Notes under the pieces: model-generated
What the model was told of the DNA's origin: nothing
The model's database searches: none
The model's input: the letters and a program-made list of their open reading frames with translations, nothing else
Shown here: in pieces, positions 1 through 7,975 of the stretch
Layout of the letters: each line of letters begins with the position of its first letter
Numbering within the stretch: the first letter of the stretch is position 1
Source: Streptomyces longispororuber
GTDB taxonomy: Bacteria > Actinomycetota > Actinomycetes > Streptomycetales > Streptomycetaceae
NCBI RefSeq assembly: GCF_014656095.1
Contig: NZ_BNBT01000034.1
Span: forward strand, 1-63,379
Direction: 5' to 3'
Length of the DNA stretch: 63,379 nt
Translations under genes and position numbers: made by a program

Positions 1-77
1 GAACCCGGAAGCTAAGCCTTACAGCGCCGATGGTACTGCAGGGGGGACCCTGTGGGAGAGTAGGACGCCGCCGAACT
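1..77 (+). rRNA. 5S ribosomal RNA, 3' part (truncated by window edge)
   Basis: The first 77 bases match the 3' two thirds of an actinobacterial 5S rRNA: a stretch beginning gaacccggaagctaagcc, then the loop/helix region gatggtactgcagggggg and the closing segment ending in gccgccgaac. The 5' end and the rest of the rrn operon lie outside the window. A strong terminator follows at once, so this is the end of an rRNA operon. Confidence 0.95.
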
Positions 78-90
78 CATTGTGATGGGA

Positions 91-124
91 AAGCCCCCGT
101 GCCATTCGGCACGGGGGCTTTCTT
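91..124 (+). terminator. Rho-independent terminator of the rRNA operon
   Basis: A perfect 13-bp stem (aagcccccgtgcc / ggcacgggggctt) with the 4-nt loop attc is followed by a T-rich tail (ttct). It lies 14 bases after the 5S end. Confidence 0.92.
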
Positions 125-167
125 GCGTTGTACCGCCGTCCCCGGCGGGGCCGATATCCGTTCCGGG

Positions 168-845
168 TCAGGCCGGGCGTACCAGCTTGGTGTCGTACGC
201 GAGGATCACCGCCTGCACGCGGTCGCGGGCGCCCGTCTTCGCCAGGATGCGGCCCACGTGCGTCTTCACCGTCGACTCGGCCAGATGCAGACGCGCGGCT
301 ATCTCCGAGTTCGTCCAGCCCTGGCCGATGACCGTGAGGATCTGGCGCTCCCGCTCCGTCAGGGAGGACAGCCGGGGATGCGCGGCCGGGTCCCCGGGGG
401 CGTCGCCGTACTCACCGGCCGGCAGGTGGTCGGCGAAGGCCTCCAGGAGGCGGCGGGTGAGCCGCGGGGCGACCACCGCGTCCCCCGACGCCACCGCGCG
501 GATCCCCGAGAGCAGTTCCTCCGGCAGCGCGTCCTTGATGAGGAAGCCCGAGGCCCCGGCGCGCAGGCCCGCGTACGCGTACTCGTCCAGGTCGAACGTC
601 GTGAGGATGAGGACGCGGGACGGGCTGCCCGACGCGACGATGCGGCGGGTGGCCTCGATGCCGTCCATGTCGGGCATGCGGATGTCCATCAGGACGACGT
701 CCGGGCGCAGGCGGTCCGTCAGGCGCACCGCTTCCGTGCCGCTGCCGGCCTCGCCCACCACCGTCATGTCGTCCTGGCTCTCCAGGAGCATGCGGAAGCC
801 GAAGCGCTGCAAGGGCTGGTCGTCGACGATGAGGACGGTGGTCAT
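168..845 (-). CDS. NarL/LuxR-type response regulator
   Basis: 225-residue DNA-binding response regulator. The receiver spans about residues 1-120, with the acidic pair D8/D9, the phosphoacceptor D54 (in VVLMDIRMP) and the conserved Lys in FLIKDALP. A LuxR-type helix-turn-helix follows at about 160-220 (LTERERQIL ... NSEIAARLHLAESTVKTHV). Its ATG overlaps the stop of the histidine kinase gene by 4 bp (ATGA), so the two are translationally coupled. It is the last gene of the ABC-ATPase/permease/kinase/regulator operon and probably controls that transporter; the target is not visible. Confidence 0.93.
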   Translation of the reverse strand: MTTVLIVDDQPLQRFGFRMLLESQDDMTVVGEAGSGTEAVRLTDRLRPDVVLMDIRMPDMDGIEATRRIVASGSPSRVLILTTFDLDEYAYAGLRAGASGFLIKDALPEELLSGIRAVASGDAVVAPRLTRRLLEAFADHLPAGEYGDAPGDPAAHPRLSSLTERERQILTVIGQGWTNSEIAARLHLAESTVKTHVGRILAKTGARDRVQAVILAYDTKLVRPA

Positions 846-2224
846 CGAGCGGTTTCCTCCGGGGCGGTCGGGGCGGGCGAGGCGGAGATCTTCGGGAGGT
901 GCAGGCGGACCTGCCAGCCGGTCGCGGGGAGCGGCCGCGGGCCGGCCTCAAGTGTGCCCGCGTACAGGGAGGTTCGTTCCTGCATGCCGGTCAGGCCACG
1001 GCCCGAGCGGAACGCGTCAGGATCGGGCGTGGAGCCGTCCCGGGCCGGGGGGCCGCCGCGGCCCGTGTCGGTCACCGTGACCGTCACGCCGTCGTCGGCG
1101 TACGCGATGTCGACGGCGGCCGTGGCGCCCGGGCCGCCGTGCTTGAGGGTGTTCGTCAGGGCCTCCTGCACCACCCGGTACACCGTGAGCTGCTGGCCCT
1201 GGGGCAGCGGCACGGCACGGCCCCGGAACGCGGTGCGGACCGGCAGGCCCGCGGACCGTACGCCGTCCAGGAGGCGGTCCAGGTCCGTGAGGGACGGCTG
1301 CGGTGTGAGCGCGGCTGCCTCGGGGACGTCGTCGCGCAGCACGTCGAGGAGGCGGCGCAGCTCCGCCAGGGCCTGACGGCTGGTGGAGCCGATGGCGTCG
1401 AGGGCCTTGGCCGCGTGCTCGGGCGACTTGGCCGCCGCGTACCTGCCGCCGTCGGCGAGGCCCGTGATCACCGACAGGTTGTGGCCGATGATGTCGTGCA
1501 TCTCGCGGGCGATGCGGGTGCGTTCGGCGGCCGCGGCGAGCTGGGCCTGCTGGTCGCGTTCGACCTCCAGGCGGTGGGCCCGCTCCACCAGGGCCTGGGT
1601 GTAGTCCTGCCGCGAGCGGACGGCGATGCCGAGGAGCGCGATGAGCGCGTACGCCCACACCTGCGGCACGATCTGCTGGTCCCAACTGCCCCGCGGATAG
1701 CGCACCGTACCGACCACGAGCGGTACCAGCATCAGCGCGCCCGCCCGGCCCAGCGTGCGGAGCGGCAGCCGCAGCGCGATGTTGAAGAGGACGATGAGCT
1801 GCACCAGCGCGACTTGGAGCATCGCGCCCGTGCCGCCGTTGACCGTGCCGAACAGCACCATCACGGCGAGGGCGGCCATCGGCCGGCGGCGCCGCCACAG
1901 CAGCGGCACCGTCAGGCCGAGCGTCAGCACCAGGACGAGCCGGCCGGGCACGCCCGTGTTGTGCGCGACGTTGCGCCAGCCGCCGCCCGCGAAGTCGACG
2001 AGGCCCGCCGTGACGAAGAAGCCGGTCACCAGCAGGTCCCAGACCAGCGGGCGGCGCCGGTCGACGGCGCGCACCCGCTGGACGAGGCGCTGGACGTGCT
2101 GGGTGAGGGGGTGCGGATCGTGGGCCACGGGCTCATCCTCGTGCACCCGTACGGGCTCATCCTCGTCCACCCGTACGGGTTGCTGCACTCCCGCTGTTCC
2201 GGTCACGCGCACGGCCTCGGTCAC
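842..2224 (-). CDS. NarL-family sensor histidine kinase
   Basis: 460-residue membrane histidine kinase. About five hydrophobic segments (roughly residues 60-200) precede a HisKA_3 dimerisation domain with the phosphoacceptor H243 in the motif REMHDIIGHNLS, then a HATPase_c domain with TDTGRGG and GLTGMQER boxes. I chose the GTG that overlaps the permease stop (GTGA, 4 bp), which fits the coupling seen at the other junctions; reading further upstream only enters the permease in another frame. The N-terminus carries a short acidic 8-residue duplication (VRVDEDEP/VRVHEDEP). There is no extracytoplasmic sensor domain of note, so it may sense membrane stress or its partner transporter. Confidence 0.92.
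   Translation of the reverse strand: MTEAVRVTGTAGVQQPVRVDEDEPVRVHEDEPVAHDPHPLTQHVQRLVQRVRAVDRRRPLVWDLLVTGFFVTAGLVDFAGGGWRNVAHNTGVPGRLVLVLTLGLTVPLLWRRRRPMAALAVMVLFGTVNGGTGAMLQVALVQLIVLFNIALRLPLRTLGRAGALMLVPLVVGTVRYPRGSWDQQIVPQVWAYALIALLGIAVRSRQDYTQALVERAHRLEVERDQQAQLAAAAERTRIAREMHDIIGHNLSVITGLADGGRYAAAKSPEHAAKALDAIGSTSRQALAELRRLLDVLRDDVPEAAALTPQPSLTDLDRLLDGVRSAGLPVRTAFRGRAVPLPQGQQLTVYRVVQEALTNTLKHGGPGATAAVDIAYADDGVTVTVTDTGRGGPPARDGSTPDPDAFRSGRGLTGMQERTSLYAGTLEAGPRPLPATGWQVRLHLPKISASPAPTAPEETAR
2129..2176. repeat. 24-bp tandem duplication inside the kinase gene
   Basis: Two adjacent 24-bp units starting gggctcatcctcgt and ending cacccgtac differ at one base and keep the reading frame, encoding VRVHEDEP and VRVDEDEP. 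They lie in the cytoplasmic N-terminal tail before the first membrane segment. Confidence 0.85.
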
Positions 2225-3006
2225 ACGTCGCGGCGTCGTAGCAGGAATGACGCCGCCGCCAGGACCGTGAGCGCCCACAGCGCCAGGGTGAGGAGGGCCG
2301 GGCCCGGGGCGATCGTGTCCTGGACGCGGGTGATCGACCCGAGCGACGTGGCCGCCTGGGCGGGGAAGTGGCGTACGACGGCGTCCACACCGGTGAACGG
2401 CAGCGTCGACACGATCTCCGGTACGACCAGGACTGCGCCGACGAACGCTCCGATGCCGCCGGGCACCGACCGCAGCAGCGCGCCCAGGCCGAGGGCGACC
2501 AGGCTGAGCAGGGTGACGCCCGCCGCGTTGCCCGCGAGGGCGCCGAGGACGCCGGGGTCGGTCAGGGCCAGCTCCTTGTCGGTGTCCGCCAGCCAGATCT
2601 GGGCCGTGAGGAAGGTGACGACGTTCGTGACCAGGCACAGCGCGAACGCCACCGCCGTGAACACCGCGGCCTTCGACCACAGCACGGGCAGCCGGCGCGG
2701 GACGGCGGTCAGCGAGGCGCGGATCATGCCCGTCGCGTACTCGCCCGCCGTGACCAGGATGCCGAGGACGGCGAGGCAGATCTGGGAGAGCTGGGTGCCG
2801 AAGAGGACGAACACGACCGTGTCGACATCGGAGTCGTCGCCGTCGTACGTGCTGCCCATGGTGATGCCGACCGCGAGGACCAGGGCGGCCGCCGCGAGCA
2901 GGGTGATCCAAGTGGTGCGCAGCGTCCACAGCTTGTGCCACTCGGAGCGCAGCACGCGGGCCGGGGTGACCCGGTAGGGCGTGGTGGTGGGGGCGGTGGT
3001 CGTCAT
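2221..3006 (-). CDS. ABC transporter permease (ABC-2 type)
   Basis: 261-residue integral membrane protein with about six hydrophobic helices and the N-terminal LRSEWHKLWTLRTTW pattern typical of ABC-2 permeases paired with drug or bacitracin-type exporter ATPases. The ATG overlaps the stop of the ATPase gene by 4 bp, and its own stop overlaps the kinase GTG. Together with the ATPase it should form an exporter; the substrate cannot be read from sequence. Coupling to a two-component system suggests a cell-envelope or antimicrobial-stress role (inference). Confidence 0.9.
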   Translation of the reverse strand: MTTTAPTTTPYRVTPARVLRSEWHKLWTLRTTWITLLAAAALVLAVGITMGSTYDGDDSDVDTVVFVLFGTQLSQICLAVLGILVTAGEYATGMIRASLTAVPRRLPVLWSKAAVFTAVAFALCLVTNVVTFLTAQIWLADTDKELALTDPGVLGALAGNAAGVTLLSLVALGLGALLRSVPGGIGAFVGAVLVVPEIVSTLPFTGVDAVVRHFPAQAATSLGSITRVQDTIAPGPALLTLALWALTVLAAASFLLRRRDV

Positions 3007-3968
3007 GCCGCTGCTCCTTCCCGGGCGGTGGCGGCCTCCCGGGGCGTCGCGCCCGGCGTCCCGTACTCGACCGCGTGGTGCGTGAGGTCCATGAAGGCCT
3101 GTTCGAGAGAGGCCGTGTGCGGGGTGAGTTCGTAGAGGGGCACGGCGTGGGCGGCGGCGGTGCGGCCGATGTGCTCGGCGTCGGCGCCGCGGACGTCGAG
3201 GGTGCCGGGGGCGGCGCTCTCGACGGTGACGCCGGGCCCCGCGAGCAGCTCGGCGAGGCGGGTGGCCTCCGGGGACACGACCTTGACGGAGCCGGTGCCG
3301 GACTCGCGTACGAACTGCTCGACGGTGGTGTCGGCGAGCAGCCTCCCGCGGCCGATGATGATCAAGTGGTGGGCGGTGACGGCCATCTCGCTCATCAGGT
3401 GCGAGGAGATGAGGACCGTGCGGCCCTCGGCTGCCTGGGCCTTGAGGAGGGTGCGGATCCACAGCACGCCCTCCGGGTCGAGGCCGTTGACGGGCTCGTC
3501 GAGGACGAGCGTCGCCGGGTCGCCGAGCAGTGCCGCCGCGATGCCGAGGCGCTGGCCCATGCCGAGCGAGAAGCCCTTGACGCGGCGGCCCGCGACGTCG
3601 GTGAGGCCGGTCACGCCGAGGACGTGCTCGACGCGGGAGCGCGGGATGCCGTGGGTGTGGGCGAGCGCCATCAGATTTTGGTACGCGGAGCGGCCCGGGT
3701 GCAGGGAGCGGGCCTCCAGGAGGGCGCCGACCTCGGTCAGGGGCGCGCTGTGGGTGGCGTAGGCGCGGCCGCCGACGGTGCAGCGGCCGCTCGTGGGGGT
3801 GTCCAGGCCGAGGAGCATGCGCATGGTCGTGGACTTGCCCGCGCCGTTGGGGCCGAGGAAGCCGGTGACGGTGCCGGGGTGGACCTCGAAGCTGAGGTGG
3901 TCGACGGCCGTCCTGGGGCGTCTGCGGCCGCCCCCGTAGCGTTTCGTGAGTGCGTGAGCCCTGATCAT
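3003..3968 (-). CDS. ABC transporter ATP-binding protein
   Basis: 321-residue ATPase. It has the Walker A motif GPNGAGKST, Q/S-rich signature FSLGMGQRLGIA, Walker B TLVLDEPVNGLDPEG and the switch His in ISSHLMSEM. The C-terminal 90 residues match the extension of DrrA/BcrA-type exporters. The start MIRAHALTKRY is chosen because the ABC fold begins there; longer upstream reading is proline/arginine-rich with no homology. First gene of the four-gene operon. Confidence 0.93.
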   Translation of the reverse strand: MIRAHALTKRYGGGRRRPRTAVDHLSFEVHPGTVTGFLGPNGAGKSTTMRMLLGLDTPTSGRCTVGGRAYATHSAPLTEVGALLEARSLHPGRSAYQNLMALAHTHGIPRSRVEHVLGVTGLTDVAGRRVKGFSLGMGQRLGIAAALLGDPATLVLDEPVNGLDPEGVLWIRTLLKAQAAEGRTVLISSHLMSEMAVTAHHLIIIGRGRLLADTTVEQFVRESGTGSVKVVSPEATRLAELLAGPGVTVESAAPGTLDVRGADAEHIGRTAAAHAVPLYELTPHTASLEQAFMDLTHHAVEYGTPGATPREAATAREGAAA

Positions 3969-4168
3969 GGGTCGATGGTGGCCCGGGGGCGCGGGCCGGC
4001 GCGTCGGACCGGGGGATCGGGCCGGGGCCGGGCGTAGTACCGAGGTACGACGGCGACGGCGGGGTTCCTGGAGGGGCACGGGCTGCGGGGCACGGGCTGC
4101 GGGGTACGGCGGCGGGGTCCTGGAGGGCACGGGCTCCCGGGGGGGGTGTCCGCCGGGGTGGGAAACGC

Positions 4169-4198
4169 GTTGCGGGCGGCGGGTGCGGCCCGCAAGAT
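4169..4198 (+). promoter_or_regulatory. Candidate leaderless promoter for the GNAT gene
   Basis: A -35-like ttgcgg (4169-4174) and a -10-like caagat (4193-4198) are 18 bp apart. The -10 ends six bases before the ATG at 4205, so the transcript would start at or next to the start codon. No ribosome binding site precedes the ATG. Confidence 0.5.
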
Positions 4199-4204
4199 CA
4201 GTGC

Positions 4205-4759
4205 ATGGAGCACCTCATACGACCCGTGCGGAGCGACGAGTGGCGGCAGGTCCGTGCGCTGCGGTTGCTGGCGCTGCGGGACCCCGCCGCCCCGATCGCG
4301 TTCCTGGAGACCTACGAGAACGCCGTCGCGAAGCCCGACGCGTACTGGAAGGACCGGACGGCGGGTGCCGCCGGGCCGGGCGGGACGGTGCGGCAGTTCA
4401 TCGCGGAGGGCGCGGACGGCGGGTGGGCCGGGTCGGTCACCGTGCTGGTCGAGGAGCCCGGCGCGGGCAGCGTCCTCGGGCCCGGCGGCACGGTGCCGCA
4501 GGCGCACCTGGTGGGGGTGTACGTACGCTCCGAGCACCGGGGCACCGGGCTGACCGAGGCGCTGTTCGAGGCGGCGGTGGAGTGGGCGCGGGCGCGGGCG
4601 CCGGAGGGGGCCGGGGTCGAGCGGGTGCGGCTCTTCGTGCACGAGGCGAACGGGCGGGCCGAGGCCTTCTACCGCCGGTTCGGCTTCGTCCGCAGCGGGG
4701 AGGCCGTGCCGGTGCCGGGGGATCCGTCGGCGCTGGAGTACGAGATGGTGCTGGCGTAG
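4205..4759 (+). CDS. GNAT-family N-acetyltransferase
   Basis: 184-residue single-domain acetyltransferase. The acetyl-CoA site is visible as HLVGVYVRSEHRGTGLTEALF (variant of the R/Q-x-x-G-x-G/A loop) and the C-terminal motif HEANGRAEAFYRRFGF. The N-terminal IRPVRSDEWRQVRALRLLALRDPA matches a common Streptomyces GNAT group. No partner gene indicates a substrate; it is divergent from the ABC operon and convergent with the secretion-like cluster. Confidence 0.88.
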   Translation: MEHLIRPVRSDEWRQVRALRLLALRDPAAPIAFLETYENAVAKPDAYWKDRTAGAAGPGGTVRQFIAEGADGGWAGSVTVLVEEPGAGSVLGPGGTVPQAHLVGVYVRSEHRGTGLTEALFEAAVEWARARAPEGAGVERVRLFVHEANGRAEAFYRRFGFVRSGEAVPVPGDPSALEYEMVLA

Positions 4760-4766
4760 TCTCCCG

Positions 4767-4794
4767 GCCCGCCGGGGCCCTGGACCCGGCGGGC
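4767..4794. terminator. Stem-loop between convergent genes
   Basis: Perfect 10-bp arms gcccgccggg and cccggcgggc are separated by 8 bases, between the GNAT stop and the stop of the coupling-protein-like gene. There is no U tract, as is common in Streptomyces. It probably acts in both directions. Confidence 0.6.
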
Positions 4795-4810
4795 GGGTCA
4801 GCCGGGCGGG

Positions 4811-6457
4811 TCAGCCGGGCAGGTCGTCGTGCGGCCAGCGGGCGCGGCCCTGTTCGCGGGAGCGGATCAGGGCGAGCGTGGGCAGGCCCTGGTCGGCGCC
4901 GGTGGCGAGCAGCTCCGGCAGCTCGGGCAGCGGGGCCACGGCGGCGACGTCGTCGAGGACGAGGGTCATTGGTGGGTCGAGGCGACCGGAGGATGACCGT
5001 TCGGCCATGCGCCGGCCGCGCTCGACCACGCTGGAGGCGAGCGCCGTGAGCAGCGGCATCGCGCCGGGGTTCGTCTTGGGGTCCTCGATGGCCTCGCCCA
5101 CCACGAAGAGCGTGCCCCCTTCGTCGACGAAGGAATCCAGGACGGCGGAGTCCGCGCGGTTCGGCGTGCAGGACTCCCGTACGTTCACCGTGAACAGGGC
5201 GGACAGGGCGCGGGCCGTCAGCTCCTGGGCGATGTCGCGGCGCTCGGGGTGCGCGGTGAGCGCCGACTCCAGCTCGCCCGCGGCCCCGGAGGCGGCCTTG
5301 GGGTGGGCGCGCAGGACGCGGACCGCCTCCTGGACCTGGGTGCCCTGGGCCCAGCGGTGCACGTGCTTCACCGAGCGGCCGTCCACGGCGGCGGCGTGCA
5401 GGAAGCTCTTGAGCAGGGTCTCGGCGGTGTCCGCCACGGCGGTGTCCAGCTTGGCTGCGGGTCTGATGGGGGCCAGCAGGGCGCGGGCGCGGTGGGTGGC
5501 CGTGGCCCTGTCCTCGCAGCCGGCGGTGGGGGACCAGTGGAGGCGGGCGGGGGTGTCGCAGAGGTGGGAGGGGTCGTAGACGAGGACGGGGCCCAGTTTG
5601 GCGCGGGCGTCCTTGGTCTCCTCCCAGAGGGTGGGGTCGGAGGTGATGACGAGGGCTGCGGCTTCCGCTGCCGCGAGGGTTTCGGCGGCGAGGGGGCGGC
5701 GGGTTTGTGGGGGGCCCAGGAAGAGAGGGCTGCGGGGGGTGAGGGCGGGTGTGGCTGGGGGTGCGATTGCCTGCGTGGCGGCGGTGCTGGGTGCCTGGGC
5801 TGCGCCCTGGGGAGCCCCGGTTGCAGCGGTGCTGGGCACCTCGGGCTGTGCCCACCCGTCCCGCCCAGCGGGACGATTGCCCACAGCGGGGATCGGTGCA
5901 GGCCGCCCGTTCACAACAGGGTTGCCGGCAGCGGGGATCGGTGCAGGGTGCTCGTCCACGGGTGGGGTCGCTGCGGGGTATTCGTGCGCAGGGGAAGCAG
6001 CGGGTACAGGGTGGGGCGTAGGTGTGGGCGTGGGGGACGGGGGCTGTTTCTGGAGGGGGATGCCGGTGCGTTGGGCTCTTCTTACTGCGCGGAAGCGGGT
6101 CACCGTGCCCAGGATGAAGATCGCGAGGACGATGAGGATCATCACCTGGCCTATGACGAGGCCCCAGAACAGGCCGTAGCCGGAGAGCTGGTCGCGGGGG
6201 GTGGCGGGCCAGGCGCCCGCGATGTCGTGGGGCTCCTGGATGAGGTGGCGTACGGCGGGCGGGGTGTTGGTGAACGTGACGTCGTCCGGCCAGGCTCCGT
6301 GGGCCCACAGGCCGGCGATGCCGGTCGCCGACCACATGAGGACGACCATGCCGAGCACGAAGACGAGGACGCCCACCAGCAGGGCGTCGGGGACGCCGCG
6401 CTCGCGCCCGTCGCGGTACTCGCGCCCGTGCTGGTCCGGGTAGCGGTCCCGCTCCAT
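4811..6457 (-). CDS. TraG/TraD (VirD4)-like coupling protein with degenerate P-loop
   Basis: 548 residues. Two hydrophobic segments (about 22-45 and 95-118) are followed by a Pro/Ala-rich linker (about 130-240) and a cytoplasmic domain resembling TraD/TraG coupling ATPases. The late motif is clear: LVLDDVAAVAPLPELPELL, then GADQGLPTLALIRSREQ, as in the Walker B/TraM-recognition region. Where the Walker A should be (before ALVITSDPTLW), the sequence reads LGPPQTRRPLAAET, without the Gly-Lys-Ser/Thr core. Catalytic ATPase activity is therefore doubtful. Its ATG shares one base with the stop of the VirB4-like gene (TGATG). Distal gene of the cluster. Confidence 0.8.
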   Translation of the reverse strand: MERDRYPDQHGREYRDGRERGVPDALLVGVLVFVLGMVVLMWSATGIAGLWAHGAWPDDVTFTNTPPAVRHLIQEPHDIAGAWPATPRDQLSGYGLFWGLVIGQVMILIVLAIFILGTVTRFRAVRRAQRTGIPLQKQPPSPTPTPTPHPVPAASPAHEYPAATPPVDEHPAPIPAAGNPVVNGRPAPIPAVGNRPAGRDGWAQPEVPSTAATGAPQGAAQAPSTAATQAIAPPATPALTPRSPLFLGPPQTRRPLAAETLAAAEAAALVITSDPTLWEETKDARAKLGPVLVYDPSHLCDTPARLHWSPTAGCEDRATATHRARALLAPIRPAAKLDTAVADTAETLLKSFLHAAAVDGRSVKHVHRWAQGTQVQEAVRVLRAHPKAASGAAGELESALTAHPERRDIAQELTARALSALFTVNVRESCTPNRADSAVLDSFVDEGGTLFVVGEAIEDPKTNPGAMPLLTALASSVVERGRRMAERSSSGRLDPPMTLVLDDVAAVAPLPELPELLATGADQGLPTLALIRSREQGRARWPHDDLPG

Positions 6458-7878
6458 CAGGCCACCGTCGACCGGGAGCCCGCCGGGCCGTCGCCCATCT
6501 GCCGTTCCATGTACGCCGCCCTTTCCTCCGCCTCCCGTTCGGCCGCGGCCAGGGCGTCGTCGGCGAGCCGGTCGCTCGCGGACTCGGTCATGGCGCGGTC
6601 GGTGAAGACCAGGGGGCGTTCCGTTTCCGTGACGAGGTGCTTGACCACCTGGACGTTGCCGTTGACGTCCCAGACGGCGATGCCGGGGGTCAGGGTGGGG
6701 ATGATCTCGACGGCCCAGCGGGGCAGGCCGAGGACGCGGCCCGTGGCGCGGGCCTCGTCCGCCTTCTGGGCGTAGATGGTGCGGGTGGAGGCCATCTTGA
6801 GGATGGCTGCCGCTTCCTTCGCCGCCGCGCCGTCGACGACGTCCGAGAGGTGGTGGACCACCGCCACGAAGGACAGGCCGAGGCGGCGGCCGAACTTCAG
6901 CAGGCGCTGGAAGAGCTGCGCCACGAACGGGCTGTTGATGATGTGCCAGGCCTCCTCGACCAGGAAGATGCGCTTCTTCCGGTCGGGGCGGATCCAGGTG
7001 TGCTCCAGCCAGACGCCGACGATCGCCATGAGGATGGGCATGGCGATGGAGTTGCGGTCGATGTGGGAGAGGTCGAAGACGGTGAGCGGGGCGTCCAGGT
7101 CGATGCCGACCGTGGTGGGCCCGTCGAACATGCCGCGCAGGTCGCCGTCCACCAGGCGGTCCAGGACCAGGGCCACGTCCAGGCCCCAGGCCCGTACGTC
7201 GTCTATGGCCACGTTCATGGACTCGGCCGACCGGGCTTCGGGGTGGCGCAACTGCTCGACGATGTCGGTGAGGACGGGCTGGCGGTCGACGATGGTCTCG
7301 TTGACGTAGGCGTGCGCGACCTTCAGCGCGAAGCCGGAGCGCTCGTCCAGGCCGTGGCCCATCGCGACCTCGATGATGGTGCGCAGCAGGGCGAGCTGGC
7401 CGGTGGTGGTGATCGCCGGGTCCAGGGGGTTGAGGCGGATGCCCATGTCCAGAGCGGCCGTCGGGTCGAGCCGGACGGGCGTGATGCCCAGCTCCTGGGC
7501 GATGAGGTTCCACTCGCCGACGCCGTCCTCGCCCTGCGCGTCCAGGACGACGACCTGGCGGTCCTTGAAGCGGAGCTGCCTGAGGACGTACGTCTTCTCC
7601 AGCGCGGACTTGCCGTTGCCGGACTCGCCGAGGACCAGCCAGTGCGGGGCCGGGAGCTGCTGGCCGTACAACTGGAACGGGTCGTAGATGTAGCCCTTGC
7701 CGGAGTACACCTCACGGCCGATGATCACGCCGGAGTCGCCGAGGCCGGGCGCGGCCGTCGGCAGGTAGACCGCCTGGGCCTGCCCGGTCGACGTGCGGAC
7801 CGGCAGCCGTGTGGTCTCGACCTTCCCGAACAGGAACGAGGTGAACGCGTCCGTGAGGACGGTCAGCGGATCCCGCAT
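6457..7878 (-). CDS. VirB4/TraE-like secretion ATPase
   Basis: 473-residue cytoplasmic P-loop ATPase. Walker A GESGNGKSA is at residues 84-92 and Walker B RIFLVEEAWHII at about 300; downstream VVHHLSDV and KADEARATGRVLGL match the C-terminal ATPase half of VirB4/TraC proteins. It lacks the large N-terminal VirB4 domain, which may be supplied by the neighbouring SCO6880-type protein. The motor of the type IV secretion-like cluster (inference from family). Confidence 0.85.
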   Translation of the reverse strand: MRDPLTVLTDAFTSFLFGKVETTRLPVRTSTGQAQAVYLPTAAPGLGDSGVIIGREVYSGKGYIYDPFQLYGQQLPAPHWLVLGESGNGKSALEKTYVLRQLRFKDRQVVVLDAQGEDGVGEWNLIAQELGITPVRLDPTAALDMGIRLNPLDPAITTTGQLALLRTIIEVAMGHGLDERSGFALKVAHAYVNETIVDRQPVLTDIVEQLRHPEARSAESMNVAIDDVRAWGLDVALVLDRLVDGDLRGMFDGPTTVGIDLDAPLTVFDLSHIDRNSIAMPILMAIVGVWLEHTWIRPDRKKRIFLVEEAWHIINSPFVAQLFQRLLKFGRRLGLSFVAVVHHLSDVVDGAAAKEAAAILKMASTRTIYAQKADEARATGRVLGLPRWAVEIIPTLTPGIAVWDVNGNVQVVKHLVTETERPLVFTDRAMTESASDRLADDALAAAEREAEERAAYMERQMGDGPAGSRSTVA

Positions 7879-7975
7879 CGCACCTTCACACCCTTAACCG
7901 TTGGCCTGGTCGTCGACCCGTCGTGCGGTGGCCGCGCGCCGTGGCGCCGCTGTCGCGGCCGTGCGCCGTCGCGGG

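Noticed and set aside
30..1376. Long open frame over the 5S rRNA end and the response regulator, plus strand
   Set aside because: It crosses the rRNA gene and its terminator and is an antisense frame of the regulator/kinase genes; Arg/Gly-rich with no domain.
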